Below, in pieces: positions 30,862 to 41,129 of a stretch of DNA of 64,000 nucleotides. The position numbers and the translations under genes were made by a program. The DNA comes from Antrihabitans stalagmiti (GTDB lineage: Bacteria; Actinomycetota; Actinomycetes; Mycobacteriales; Mycobacteriaceae), in contig NZ_JAEMNV010000002.1 of assembly GCF_016482825.1 (NCBI RefSeq), positions 310,001-374,000 on the forward strand, written 5' to 3'. Within the stretch, counting starts at the first letter, position 1. The number at the start of each line of letters is the position of its first letter. The notes under the pieces were generated by a model. It was not told the origin of the DNA. It did no database searches and saw only the letters and a program-made list of their open reading frames with translations.

Positions 30862-31527
30862 GTGACCTACCCACCGAACGGCCCGGGCGATGGACAGCCG
30901 TACAACCAGCCGGGCAATCCACAGCAACAGTGGGGTCAGCAGCCGGCTCCGCAGGCGTGGGGACAACCGCAGCCGGGTCCGCAGGCGTGGGGGCAACCGC
31001 AACCGGGTCCCCAAGCCTGGGGTCAGCAGCCGGGATACGGCCAGCAGGGCTTTCCACCACCTGCACGCAAGAGCAAGACCGGCCTGATCGTCGGCCTGAT
31101 CGTCGCCGCCGTGCTCGTCATCGGCACCGTCGTCGGCATCGTGCTCCTCACCGGCGACGACAGCGATAGCTCGGCAACCGGCGACACGACCGGAAGCGAC
31201 GAAGAACAGATCGAGTCGGCGATCAAGACCTTCTACAGCACGTGGGAGAGCAAGGGTTACAACGCTGCCGTGAAACTCGCCTGCACGGCGGCACGCAACG
31301 ACCCGGATAAAGAAGTCGACGCCGACACCGAAAAGCAGCTCGACACTGCGGAATTCGACATCCAGAAGGTCGAGAACATTCGGATCGACGGCGATCTCGC
31401 GACCGCCGACGTGACCGGAACCGTCACCTTCGACGGTCAGAGCGATGCCAGCCTCGACGACATGACCGAGGAGTACCTCGCCAAAGAGGGCGGCAAGTGG
31501 AAGGTGTGCGACGACCCGAACGAGTGA
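30862..31527 (+). CDS. membrane-anchored protein with DUF4878-like domain and repeat tail
   Basis: A 221-residue paralogue of the minus-strand neighbour: N-terminus MTYPPNGPG, Pro/Gln/Trp-rich tail with PGPQAWGQPQ repeats, membrane helix (about 74-97, KTGLIVGLIVAAVLVIG), and an outer domain from DEEQIESAI to GGKWKVC. Shared positions include NIRIDGDLATADVTGTV and the two cysteines (LACTA, KVC). AAAGGACA precedes the GTG. It lies 77 bases upstream of the kinase gene on the same strand and may be co-transcribed. Function unknown. Confidence 0.87.
   Translation: MTYPPNGPGDGQPYNQPGNPQQQWGQQPAPQAWGQPQPGPQAWGQPQPGPQAWGQQPGYGQQGFPPPARKSKTGLIVGLIVAAVLVIGTVVGIVLLTGDDSDSSATGDTTGSDEEQIESAIKTFYSTWESKGYNAAVKLACTAARNDPDKEVDADTEKQLDTAEFDIQKVENIRIDGDLATADVTGTVTFDGQSDASLDDMTEEYLAKEGGKWKVCDDPNE
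30951..31030 (+). repeat. 30-base tandem repeat in coding sequence
   Basis: Two full and one partial 30-base unit encode QAWGQPQPGP-type decapeptides in the cytoplasmic tail. Units 1 (30951-30980) and 2 (30981-31010) differ at only two bases, which suggests recent duplication and possible length variation among strains. Confidence 0.8.
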
Positions 31528-31604
31528 TGTCGGCCGGGACTGTTAACACAACGAATCTGCTCACGGAATGCTGAAAGTACGAGCAGAATGCGACATGGAG
31601 GTGG

Positions 31605-33188
31605 ATGGTGGCCCTCGAGCCGGGATCGACGTTTGCCGGTTACCGGATCGAACGGCGCCTTGGCACAGGCGGAATGGGCGCGGTCTATCTGGCCAAGCAC
31701 CCGCGGCTACCGCGGCGGGACGCACTCAAGATCCTCGACGCCGGGCTCGGGGCAGACAAGAGCTTCCGCGCCCGGTTCGAGCGTGAAGCCGAACTGACCT
31801 CGCGGCTCGATCACCAGAACATCGTCTCGATTCACGACCGCGGGCTCGAAGGCGATCGGCTGTGGATCTCCATGCAGTTCGTGGACGGTGTCGATGCCTC
31901 GCAACTGATCGAACAGGGTCCGTCGGCGTTGCCTTTCGCCAGGTCCGTTCACATCGCAGCCGAGGCGGCGAAGGGGCTCGACTTCGCACACCGCAACGGC
32001 CTGCTGCACCGTGACGTCAAACCTGCGAACCTGCTGATTTCGACGGACGAGGACACGGACAAGGTGTTCGTCACCGATTTCGGTATCGCGCGATCCCTCG
32101 ACGACACGACGGCGTTGACCTCGACCGGCTCGTTTCTCGCGACGATCGCCTACGCCGCACCCGAACTGATCGAGGGCAGGTCGATCGATCATCGGATCGA
32201 CGTCTATGCGCTCGGCTGCACGTTGTTCGAAATGCTCACCGGCTCTGTGCCTTTCGTGCGAGCGAACCCGGTCGCGATGATGCACGCCCACGTCACGGCT
32301 CCTGCGCCGCATCCGTCCGAATACAACCGTGCGATGCCGCCCGCGTTCGACGCCGTGATTGCCCGGGCGATGGCGAAAGACCCAGCCGACCGGTTCCAAT
32401 CGTGCCGCGAACTCGGTGCCGCCGCAGCGGCGGCGTTGTCCGGCAGAACCGCGCCGACCGTGATCCGGCAGGTTCCAACCGATCCGAATTCGCAACACCG
32501 CATCTCGACCCCACAGCCGACCCCACCGCCCACCGCGGTCGCGCCGCAGCGGCGCCCCATCTCACAGCCTACGTATGTGCAACCACAGCAACCACTCTCG
32601 TCGCCACACCACTCGGTGCCGCACAATAACCCGCCCCACAACGTCCCGCCTCACAACGTCCCGCCGCGACCGTTCGTCGGGCCGCCGGGTCCGACCGGAC
32701 CTCCTGGCCCGAGTCGGCCGGCGCAAGGACGTGGCAACGGCCGCATCATCGCGGCGGTGGTTGCCGTCCTCGCGCTGCTGGTCGTCGTCGGGATCGTCGG
32801 CGCCGTCATCGCGAACGACAACGACTCGGGCGGCGGAACGCCGACAACCGAGGCCGCGACGGACGCCGAGCAGATCGAGGCCGCGATCCGCGCCGCCTAC
32901 CAGAAGGTCGACGACGACGGATTCGCTGCGTCGATCACGTCGTTCTGCACCGATGCACGCACTCGCTACCAAGAGCAGATCGACAACGGCGACTTCGTCG
33001 ACGAACCCGACGCCGACTCCTACGAGATCACCGTCGACGGCATCGAGAACATCGAGATCGACGGACCCACCGCGACGGCGGATGTCACCACCACGATCTC
33101 AGGTCTCGGCGCCGACGACGGGACGTCGACCGACGTCGAGAACCTGACAAGGGAGAACGGGAGATGGAAGGTCTGCCCCGTCAACTAA
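31605..33188 (+). CDS. transmembrane Ser/Thr protein kinase, PknB-type
   Basis: A 527-residue receptor-like kinase. The catalytic domain (about 12-275) has the glycine loop LGTGGMGAVYLAK, Lys42, HRDVKPANLL (Asp137), DFG at 158-160 and the AAPE segment, so it should be active. A Pro/His-rich juxtamembrane linker with HNVPP repeats (about 285-375) leads to one membrane helix (about 382-405). The extracellular part is a DUF4878-like domain (DAEQIEAAI to RWKVC) also found in the two genes to the left, not PASTA repeats. ATG 31605 is used; GTG 31608 has better spacing to GGAGG. It ends 3 bases from the converging sahH. Confidence 0.93.
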   Translation: MVALEPGSTFAGYRIERRLGTGGMGAVYLAKHPRLPRRDALKILDAGLGADKSFRARFEREAELTSRLDHQNIVSIHDRGLEGDRLWISMQFVDGVDASQLIEQGPSALPFARSVHIAAEAAKGLDFAHRNGLLHRDVKPANLLISTDEDTDKVFVTDFGIARSLDDTTALTSTGSFLATIAYAAPELIEGRSIDHRIDVYALGCTLFEMLTGSVPFVRANPVAMMHAHVTAPAPHPSEYNRAMPPAFDAVIARAMAKDPADRFQSCRELGAAAAAALSGRTAPTVIRQVPTDPNSQHRISTPQPTPPPTAVAPQRRPISQPTYVQPQQPLSSPHHSVPHNNPPHNVPPHNVPPRPFVGPPGPTGPPGPSRPAQGRGNGRIIAAVVAVLALLVVVGIVGAVIANDNDSGGGTPTTEAATDAEQIEAAIRAAYQKVDDDGFAASITSFCTDARTRYQEQIDNGDFVDEPDADSYEITVDGIENIEIDGPTATADVTTTISGLGADDGTSTDVENLTRENGRWKVCPVN

Positions 33189-33191
33189 ACG

Positions 33192-34670
<1,479 letters not shown>

Positions 34671-34760
34671 CTGCCTCTCCTGGTAGGGCGGTACTTTGCA
34701 AGGCTAGCGGCAGAAGTCGCGGAGGCGGGGAGCGCACCCGGCTAAACAGTGCTGCGCCGC

Positions 34761-35372
34761 TCAGCCTGCTGCGCTGACCTCGTCGACGTAGGGACCGAAG
34801 AGAGCGGCGAGGTCGGCTGCCACGTCGACGAACGATTCCGGCGGTATTCCGATGTAGCTCAGCGCAAGTCGCACGAGCGCGGTCGCCAGCCGTTCGCCGT
34901 TGGCGCGGGAGGTATCGATCCAGCTGTTCTGGAACGTATCGGCCAGCCGGGTCCGGGCGTGCACGATCAACGGACCCGCATCGAGGGTGATGAGCCGCAA
35001 CAGGTCGGGCTTCACGTCACCGGAGAGCAACGACAGGATCAACGGTTCCGATGCGCTGTCCATGAAGAAGCCCTGCAGACCCTCGGCGATGGCCGCGCGG
35101 ACATTACCTTCGTTGGACCGGATGGCGCCCTCGACGTGATCGACGAACTGATCCGCGAGTCGCAACGCGTAGGCCTGCGTCAACCCGAGCCGAGAATTGA
35201 ACTCGTTGTAGAGCGTCTGCCTGCTGACCCCCGCGCGCTTCGAGATATCGGACAGGGTGATCTTGTTCCAGTCGCGTTCGCCGAGCAGCTCGCGCATCGA
35301 ATCGAGGACCGAATCACGTAGCAGCGAGCGCGCTGCTTCCTGATAGGGCACTCTCGACACGCTGTTCGACAT
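34761..35372 (-). CDS. alkX: TetR family regulator of alkane genes (AlkX-like)
   Basis: A 203-residue TetR-type repressor. The helix-turn-helix is ITLSDISKRAGVSRQTLYNEF (about 37-57); the C-terminal ligand domain is variable. It is the last gene of the alkB-rubA-rubB cluster on the same strand, the position of AlkX/AlkU (Rv3249c), which represses the operon in related actinobacteria. A 210-base gap separates it from rubB, so it may have its own promoter. Confidence 0.9.
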   Translation of the reverse strand: MSNSVSRVPYQEAARSLLRDSVLDSMRELLGERDWNKITLSDISKRAGVSRQTLYNEFNSRLGLTQAYALRLADQFVDHVEGAIRSNEGNVRAAIAEGLQGFFMDSASEPLILSLLSGDVKPDLLRLITLDAGPLIVHARTRLADTFQNSWIDTSRANGERLATALVRLALSYIGIPPESFVDVAADLAALFGPYVDEVSAAG

Positions 35373-35582
35373 GCCGCGACGGTTTCATGGGCAGTTCTCG
35401 TAGTCAACTCACCCCGCTGGTCCGGGGATCGTCGAAGTTCGCCCAGACCGCATCGTCGACTCGATCGCACAGCAGGCCCACCAACGACACCGTGCCCGGA
35501 CGACCCCGGATAAGAAACGATCCACGCCCGCAACATCGTCGCAGGCGTGAATCGTGGGGGCACTGACATCACCCGACTCGTG

Positions 35583-35765
35583 TTACGAGCGTTCGATTTC
35601 GACCATGAAGAAGTCGGACTTTGCCGCACCACAGTCGGGGCAGCTCCAATCGTCCGGGATGTCGTCCCAGCGGGTACCCGGTTCGATACCGTCGTCGGGC
35701 CAACCAACTGCTTCGTCGTACTCGAAACCGCACTGGACGCACTGGTAGAGCTTGTAGTCGTTCAC
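35583..35765 (-). CDS. rubB: rubredoxin RubB
   Basis: A 60-residue iron protein that carries electrons to the alkane hydroxylase. The two CxxCG knuckles are CVQCG and CPDCG, with the [11 protein letters not shown] segment typical of rubredoxins. AGGAAAGG precedes GTG 35765. It is the AlkG2-type member of the pair with the upstream rubredoxin, 14 bases away. Confidence 0.96.
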   Translation of the reverse strand: MNDYKLYQCVQCGFEYDEAVGWPDDGIEPGTRWDDIPDDWSCPDCGAAKSDFFMVEIERS

Positions 35766-35779
35766 AACGAGAACCTTTC

Positions 35780-35965
35780 CTACGAGTTGCTCGGCTGGCT
35801 TACGCCGACGGGCTCGAAGTCGACCTTGTCACGCACGCCGCAATCGGGGCAAAACCAGTCGTCCGGAATCGAATCCCACGAGGTGCCCGCCGGAAAGCCC
35901 TCCCGCGGCACACCTTTGGCTTCGTCGTAGACATAGTCACAGACCGGGCACTTGTAGGCGCTCAT
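35780..35965 (-). CDS. rubA: rubredoxin RubA
   Basis: A 61-residue rubredoxin with knuckles CPVCDY and CPDCG and the segment [11 protein letters not shown]. In alkane-degrading actinobacteria the first of the two rubredoxins is often the AlkG1 type that cannot replace AlkG2; here CPVCD lacks the Gly of the first knuckle, consistent with that split. Its ATG overlaps the alkB stop (ATGA). The rubredoxin reductase is not in this cluster. Confidence 0.95.
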   Translation of the reverse strand: MSAYKCPVCDYVYDEAKGVPREGFPAGTSWDSIPDDWFCPDCGVRDKVDFEPVGVSQPSNS

Positions 35966-37215
35966 TTGTCGGCCGCCTGCGGATCCTCGACCACCCCGTA
36001 GCGAGCCAGAATCTTTTCGCGCTTCGGCGGGTGGATGTTGGCGCGGGTGATGTCGCCGTCGTAATGCGCGAGGACGCGGGGATCCATGACCTTGCGCCAC
36101 AGCGGCGGGAAGTAGGCAAGCAGAATCAGGCTCGCGTAGCCACTCGGCAGGTTCGGCGCACCGTCCCAGCTCCGCAGCGTCTGGTAGCGACGGGTCGGGT
36201 AGGCGTGATGGTCGCTGTGGCGCTGCAGGTGGTACAGGAAGATGTTGGTGACGATGTGGTCGCTGTTCCAGCTGTGCTCGGGCGCCGGACGCTCGTAGCG
36301 GCCACTCGCGGTCTTCTGCCGGACCAGTCCGTAGTGCTCGAGGTAGTTGACCGACTCCAGCAGGCTGAACCCGATGATCGCCGACAGAATCAGGTAGGGC
36401 AGCAGTCCGATACCGAAGATTGCGGTGAGTGCCGCGAACAACACGACCGACATCAGCCAGGACGTGAGGACTTCGTTCTGCAGGCTCCACGGGCTCTTGT
36501 TCAGGCGGGCAAGCCGAGTCTTCTCGAGCTTCCAGCCGGACTTGAAGCTACCCGAGACCGTGCGCGGCCAGAAGGCCCAGAAGCTTTCGCCGAAACGCGA
36601 GCTTGCCGGATCCTCAGGGGTTGCGACGCGGACGTGGTGGCCACGGTTGTGCTCGATGTAGAAGTGCCCGTAGAAGGACGGGGCAAGGGCGATACGGGCG
36701 AGCCAGCGCTCCATGTCGACCTTCTTGTGGCCGAGTTCGTGCGCGGTGTTGATACCGACGCCGGCAATCATGCCGATCGTGATGGCGAGACCGATCTTGT
36801 TGGCCACATGCAGACCGTGGCCTTCGAAGCCGAGCCAGCTGAGGTTGTCCGACATGATCAGGTAGCTGCCGAAGATCAGCGATGCGTACTGGAACGGCAG
36901 GTACAGGTAGGTGAGGTAGCGGTAGTACCTGTCGTTTTCCAGGTACTCCATCACTTCGTCGGGCGGGTTGTTGCCGTCGGGTCCGAAGAAGATATCCGCG
37001 ATGGGAATGACGACGTAGACGAGGATCGGGCCGAGCCAGACCGGAAGCTGTGCGACCTCGTGCCAGCCGAGCGCGTTCAGGCCGATGATCAGCGGTAAGC
37101 CGATGATGAAGAGTCCGGCTGGGGCGAAGAGGCCCCATAGCCACATGTATCGCTTGGTATCGCGCCAATCGGTGGCGGGCGCGTCGGCGGTTGCCGGATC
37201 TACATGCGTAGACAT
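35962..37215 (-). CDS. alkB: alkane 1-monooxygenase AlkB
   Basis: A 417-residue integral membrane di-iron hydroxylase that oxidises n-alkanes to 1-alkanols. Six or so membrane helices are interrupted by the histidine motifs HELGHK, EHNRGHH and LQRHSDHH, plus the alkane-hydroxylase signature NYLEHYG. GGAGAC precedes ATG 37215. First gene of the alkB-rubA-rubB(-alkX) operon. Growth on alkanes or turnover of fatty acids is likely, but chain length cannot be read from sequence. Confidence 0.97.
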   Translation of the reverse strand: MSTHVDPATADAPATDWRDTKRYMWLWGLFAPAGLFIIGLPLIIGLNALGWHEVAQLPVWLGPILVYVVIPIADIFFGPDGNNPPDEVMEYLENDRYYRYLTYLYLPFQYASLIFGSYLIMSDNLSWLGFEGHGLHVANKIGLAITIGMIAGVGINTAHELGHKKVDMERWLARIALAPSFYGHFYIEHNRGHHVRVATPEDPASSRFGESFWAFWPRTVSGSFKSGWKLEKTRLARLNKSPWSLQNEVLTSWLMSVVLFAALTAIFGIGLLPYLILSAIIGFSLLESVNYLEHYGLVRQKTASGRYERPAPEHSWNSDHIVTNIFLYHLQRHSDHHAYPTRRYQTLRSWDGAPNLPSGYASLILLAYFPPLWRKVMDPRVLAHYDGDITRANIHPPKREKILARYGVVEDPQAADK

Positions 37216-37300
37216 CGATGTCTCCTAGTCAAGCGGGCGTGTTCTCGCAGTTGTGAAGTCGAACACTTCTACCGTTGACAATAGAGGTTGCGTTGTCCCC

Positions 37301-37310
37301 TGTCTAGACA
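37301..37310. promoter_or_regulatory. palindrome in the alkB promoter region
   Basis: TGTCTAGACA is a perfect 10-base palindrome about 86 bases upstream of alkB. The wider TTGTC (37293-37297) and GACAA (37307-37311) also form an inverted repeat. It is the best candidate operator for the AlkX-like TetR repressor, by position only. Confidence 0.4.
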
Positions 37311-37331
37311 AACCGATGGTTTTGTAAAGAC

Positions 37332-38822
37332 TTACTGGTCATGCGACCTTCTCCGCAGTGTGGAGTGTCTGTAGCCGTAGAGGAAGTACACCGCGAACCC
37401 GAGCGCCATCCACAGCAGGAATCGCAACCACGTCTCGACACTCAGGTTCAGCATCAGCCACAGGCACGCAAGCACCGCGAGGATCGGCACCACTGGGACC
37501 CACGGCACTCGAAAGCCACGGGATAGATCCGGCCGGGTGCGGCGCAACACAAGCACCCCGATCGATACGAGCACAAATGCGAACAGCGTGCCGATATTGA
37601 CCATCTCTTCGAGCTTGCCGATCGGAACGATCCCTGCGAGAACGGCGCAGACGACACCGACGATGAGCGTGATTCGCACCGGGGTTCCGCGTTTGCCCGT
37701 GCGCGCGAGCCCACGCGGCAGCAAACCGTCCCTCGACATTGCGAACAGGACCCGCGTCTGGCCGAGCAGTAGCACCATGACCACGGTTGTCAGGCCGGCC
37801 AGCGCACCGAACGAGATCACGTCGCTCGCCCATTCGACGCCATTGAGCGAGAAAGCCGTCGCGAGAGTCGACTTGTCTCCGCCGAGATCGGTGTAGGGCA
37901 CCATCCCGGTTAAGACCAACGTGACCGCGACGTACAGCACGGTGACGATCGCGAGCGAGGCTAGGATGCCGCGTGGTAGGGCGCGCTGCGGGTCCTTGGT
38001 CTCCTCGGCCGTCGTGGCGACGATGTCGAAGCCGATGAAAGCGAAGAACACCAAGCTTGCGGCCGCGAGCAGCCCGTAGGGACCGAACGTGCTGTCCCCC
38101 GCACCAGTCAGGTAGGAGAACAGCGACTGGTGAATACCTTCTTTGCCAGAGCCACCCTGCGACGGCGGAATGTAGGGCGAGTAGTTCTCGGCCTTGATGT
38201 AGCCGATACCGACGACGATCACGAGCAGGACAACCGCGATCTTGATAGCGGTGATGACCGCCGATACCCGCGAGGACAGCTTGGTACCCGTCGCGAGCAA
38301 GCCTGTGAGCACAAGCAGGATCAGGACGGCACCCCAGTCGAACTCGTGGTTGCCGATGAACAACGTCGGCGCGGAGGTGCCGATCACCTCGGCGAGATAA
38401 AGCGACCAGCCTTTTGCGACCACCGATGCGGCGAGCGCGAACTCCAACATCAGGTCCCACCCGATGATCCAGGCGACGAACTCGCCGAAGGTGGCATAGG
38501 AGAACGTGTACGCGCTGCCCGCCACCGGCACCGTCGACGCGAATTCCGCGTAACACAGCGCGGCGAGCGCACAGGCGATGGACGCGAGCACGAACGCGAG
38601 CGATACGGATGGTCCCGCGACGTTACCTGCGGTCCGCGCGGTGAGCGTGAAGATGCCGGCTCCGATGACGACAGCGACGCCGAACACCGTGAGATCCCAA
38701 GCGGTCAAGTCTTTTCGGAGTTTCGAATCCGGCTCGTCGGTGTCGGCGATCGACTGCTCTACCGACTTCGTCCGGAACAGCGAATGCTTCGACGGAGACT
38801 TTTCGGAGTCGTCGATCGCCAC
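37332..38822 (-). CDS. amino acid permease (APC superfamily)
   Basis: A 496-residue transporter with 12 or more membrane helices, starting with the first-helix motif GAGIFTLTARTAGNVAGPS. The CAT-like segment GFDIVATTAEETKDPQRALPRGI is the conserved cytoplasmic loop of cationic amino acid transporters. It matches Rv3253c by position next to alkB. AAGGAGG precedes GTG 38822. Substrate probably a cationic amino acid, but unproven. Confidence 0.93.
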   Translation of the reverse strand: MAIDDSEKSPSKHSLFRTKSVEQSIADTDEPDSKLRKDLTAWDLTVFGVAVVIGAGIFTLTARTAGNVAGPSVSLAFVLASIACALAALCYAEFASTVPVAGSAYTFSYATFGEFVAWIIGWDLMLEFALAASVVAKGWSLYLAEVIGTSAPTLFIGNHEFDWGAVLILLVLTGLLATGTKLSSRVSAVITAIKIAVVLLVIVVGIGYIKAENYSPYIPPSQGGSGKEGIHQSLFSYLTGAGDSTFGPYGLLAAASLVFFAFIGFDIVATTAEETKDPQRALPRGILASLAIVTVLYVAVTLVLTGMVPYTDLGGDKSTLATAFSLNGVEWASDVISFGALAGLTTVVMVLLLGQTRVLFAMSRDGLLPRGLARTGKRGTPVRITLIVGVVCAVLAGIVPIGKLEEMVNIGTLFAFVLVSIGVLVLRRTRPDLSRGFRVPWVPVVPILAVLACLWLMLNLSVETWLRFLLWMALGFAVYFLYGYRHSTLRRRSHDQ

Positions 38823-38900
38823 AGCGGGCCTCCTTGCTCGGTGTTGAACCCCGAGCCTATGGCCAAGGGCGCTTGCGCAGAACGAAAGTGGGGACCGAAG

Positions 38901-39818
38901 TTATTTCGCGGTGCGATAGAGATCCGGTTCGAGGTACATCGCCCGAACCGAGGGGACTTCACTGCGCACCCTGGCCTCGGCCTCGTCGATCGCCGCCGCA
39001 ACGGCGGCGATGTCGAGACCGGGTACGAAGGCTAGCTTCGCTGCGACCAACATCTCTTCGGGACCGAGGTACTGGGTCTTGAGGTGGATGACGCGCTCGA
39101 TCCCCTCGCCGTCGGCGAGACCCGCGAGAATGCGCCTCTCCTCGTCGGCTGTCGCACCTTCTCCGATCAGGAGGCTGTGCATCTCGATGATCAGGATCAC
39201 CGCGATGACGCCGAGCAGTAGCCCGATCGCGAGGGTGCCGACACCGTCCCAGACGGGCTCGTCGGTGATGACGGTCAAGCTGACACCGAACAACGCGAGG
39301 AACAGACCGACGAGCGCTCCGGTGTCTTCCAGCAGCACCACCGGCAGTTCCGGGCTGCGCGAATTTCGGATGAACTGCCACCAGGTCGCATTGCCCTTGA
39401 GTGGCTTCGACTCCTTGTAGGCCGTCATGAAGCTGTACGTCTCGAGGCCGATGGCGATCACGAGGATGCCGATCGCGACAGCCGGGCTGGTGAGCTCCTC
39501 CGGATGCTGAATCTTGTGAATGCCCTCGTAGATCGCGAACATCGAACCGAGAGTGAACAACACGAGCGCGACAACGAAGGAGTAGAAGTACCTGCTGCGG
39601 CCGTAACCGAACGGGTGCAACTTGTCTGCTTCACGCTCGGCGCGCTTCTGACCGAGTAGGAGCAGCCCCTGGTTGGACGTGTCCGCGACGGAGTGCACGG
39701 CCTCGGCAAGCATCGACGACGATCCCGTGATCGCCCAGCCGACGAACTTGGCCACCGCGATACCCGCGTTCGCGGTCAGTGCCGCGACGATCGCCTTCTT
39801 GCTACCGCCTGCGGACAT
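38901..39818 (-). CDS. cation diffusion facilitator family transporter
   Basis: A 305-residue metal/proton antiporter. The six-helix CDF fold carries metal-site residues in EAVHSVADTSNQG (helix 2) and VITDEPVWDGVGTLAIG (helix 5), and a C-terminal cytoplasmic domain (about 210-305). AGGAGG precedes ATG 39818. Zn, Fe, Mn or Co are possible; helix 2 has His/Asp in place of the Asp/Asp pair. Not at this place in mycobacteria as I recall. Confidence 0.93.
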   Translation of the reverse strand: MSAGGSKKAIVAALTANAGIAVAKFVGWAITGSSSMLAEAVHSVADTSNQGLLLLGQKRAEREADKLHPFGYGRSRYFYSFVVALVLFTLGSMFAIYEGIHKIQHPEELTSPAVAIGILVIAIGLETYSFMTAYKESKPLKGNATWWQFIRNSRSPELPVVLLEDTGALVGLFLALFGVSLTVITDEPVWDGVGTLAIGLLLGVIAVILIIEMHSLLIGEGATADEERRILAGLADGEGIERVIHLKTQYLGPEEMLVAAKLAFVPGLDIAAVAAAIDEAEARVRSEVPSVRAMYLEPDLYRTAK

Positions 39819-39905
39819 GACGCTCCTCCTGCTGGTCGATCGGGCTCGGACTACTCAGGCCTAACGGCTACACAGACATTTCGGTCGTGCAGCGCGAGCA
39901 TCACG

Positions 39906-41129
39906 CTAGCCTGCTCGACCGACTGATGCGCAGAACATCTGCGCATTGCCCTCCGACGTCGTGACCGACACGTGCGCGTCTGCCGCCGACACCCACGCGG
40001 CAGCGCCGCGCCGAAGCTCCAGAACTGTATCGCCGCTACGCAACTGCACCGAACCCTTGGTGCACAGCAGGATGTTCGGTCCATCGACAGTGACGTCGGC
40101 CGTTGGGTTCGTCGCGTCGAGATCGATTCTCGACAGCGCGAATTCGGCGGCGGGCGTCGGATACCGACGAGCCCCGCCCGCGCCGCCCGGATGCAGGATC
40201 GGCACCTCGACCGGCTCGAAGTCGAGTACCCGCAGCAGTTCCGGGACATCGACGTGTTTGGGCGTCAATCCACCGCGCAACACGTTGTCGGAGTTCGCCA
40301 TGATTTCGACCGCGACACCGCGCAGGTACGCATGCAGATTTCCGGCGTCGAGGTAGAGACCTTCGCCCGGCTGCAGAGTGATTCGATTGAGCAGCAGCGA
40401 ACACAGCACACCTGCATCGCCGGGGTAGGTGTCGGCAAGCTCTATCGCGGTGCGGACCTCTTTGCCGAACTGCCCCCTACCGTGACTCGCCGACAGATAG
40501 GCGACACAGCCGTCGAGCACTTCGGGAAGCAACGTCGCCAACGCCCGCTCTGGCAGGGTGATCCACGTGGTGAACAGCGCCCGCAATCCGGACGAATCAG
40601 GTTGCCCTGCAAGCAGAGCGCTGTATTTCGCCAGGGCGGGCACCTCCAGCGCGGCGAACAGAGCGATGGTTGCGTGCGGGTCACGGAAACCAGCGAGCGC
40701 CTCGAACCTGTCGAGCGCTACGACAAGTTCCGGCTTCGGGCTGTCGTCGCGATAGTTGCGCGTGGGAGCATCGATCGGCACACGAGCGCGGTTCTCCCGC
40801 GCAAAACCGTCCCGCGCTTGGATCGCACTCGGATGGGCCTGCAGCGACAAGGGCTCCTCGGCCGCAAGCAATTTCAGCAGAAACGGCAGCCTGTTGCCGA
40901 ACCGTGGTGCAACGTCGGAGCCGAGTTCGCGGACGGGGTCGGCTGCGACGGCGTCGAGCAGCGACACCGCGTCGTCACCGATCAGCAGTCGCGCGGGGTC
41001 GGCTGGATGAGCTCCGAACCACATCTCGGCCTCCGGGTGGACCGACGGCACCGGTCGACCGCACAGTTCGGCGAGTGCAGTTCGCGATCCCCACGCGTAA
41101 TTACGCAGCGCACCTCGCAACAAGTGCAC
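39906..41129 (-). CDS. manA: mannose-6-phosphate isomerase
   Basis: A 407-residue zinc enzyme interconverting fructose-6-P and mannose-6-P, the entry to GDP-mannose. The zinc-binding QAHPS motif and the signature GEGLYLDAGNLHAYLRG are present. The gene's GTG shares one base with the stop of the upstream TobH-like gene, so they are coupled. Feeds manB and manC in this window. Confidence 0.96.
   Translation of the reverse strand: MHLLRGALRNYAWGSRTALAELCGRPVPSVHPEAEMWFGAHPADPARLLIGDDAVSLLDAVAADPVRELGSDVAPRFGNRLPFLLKLLAAEEPLSLQAHPSAIQARDGFARENRARVPIDAPTRNYRDDSPKPELVVALDRFEALAGFRDPHATIALFAALEVPALAKYSALLAGQPDSSGLRALFTTWITLPERALATLLPEVLDGCVAYLSASHGRGQFGKEVRTAIELADTYPGDAGVLCSLLLNRITLQPGEGLYLDAGNLHAYLRGVAVEIMANSDNVLRGGLTPKHVDVPELLRVLDFEPVEVPILHPGGAGGARRYPTPAAEFALSRIDLDATNPTADVTVDGPNILLCTKGSVQLRSGDTVLELRRGAAAWVSAADAHVSVTTSEGNAQMFCASVGRAG

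Noticed and set aside
34671-34760. A possible SAM/SAH riboswitch before sahH
   Set aside because: The leader has only the ribosome-binding site and about 80 bases before the neighbouring gene, too little for a known SAH aptamer, and I see no pairing pattern.
35180-35707. A 175-codon minus-strand frame covering the alkX-rubB gap
   Set aside because: It overlaps rubB and the start of alkX in other frames and has no protein-like features. The gap is more likely leader and promoter.
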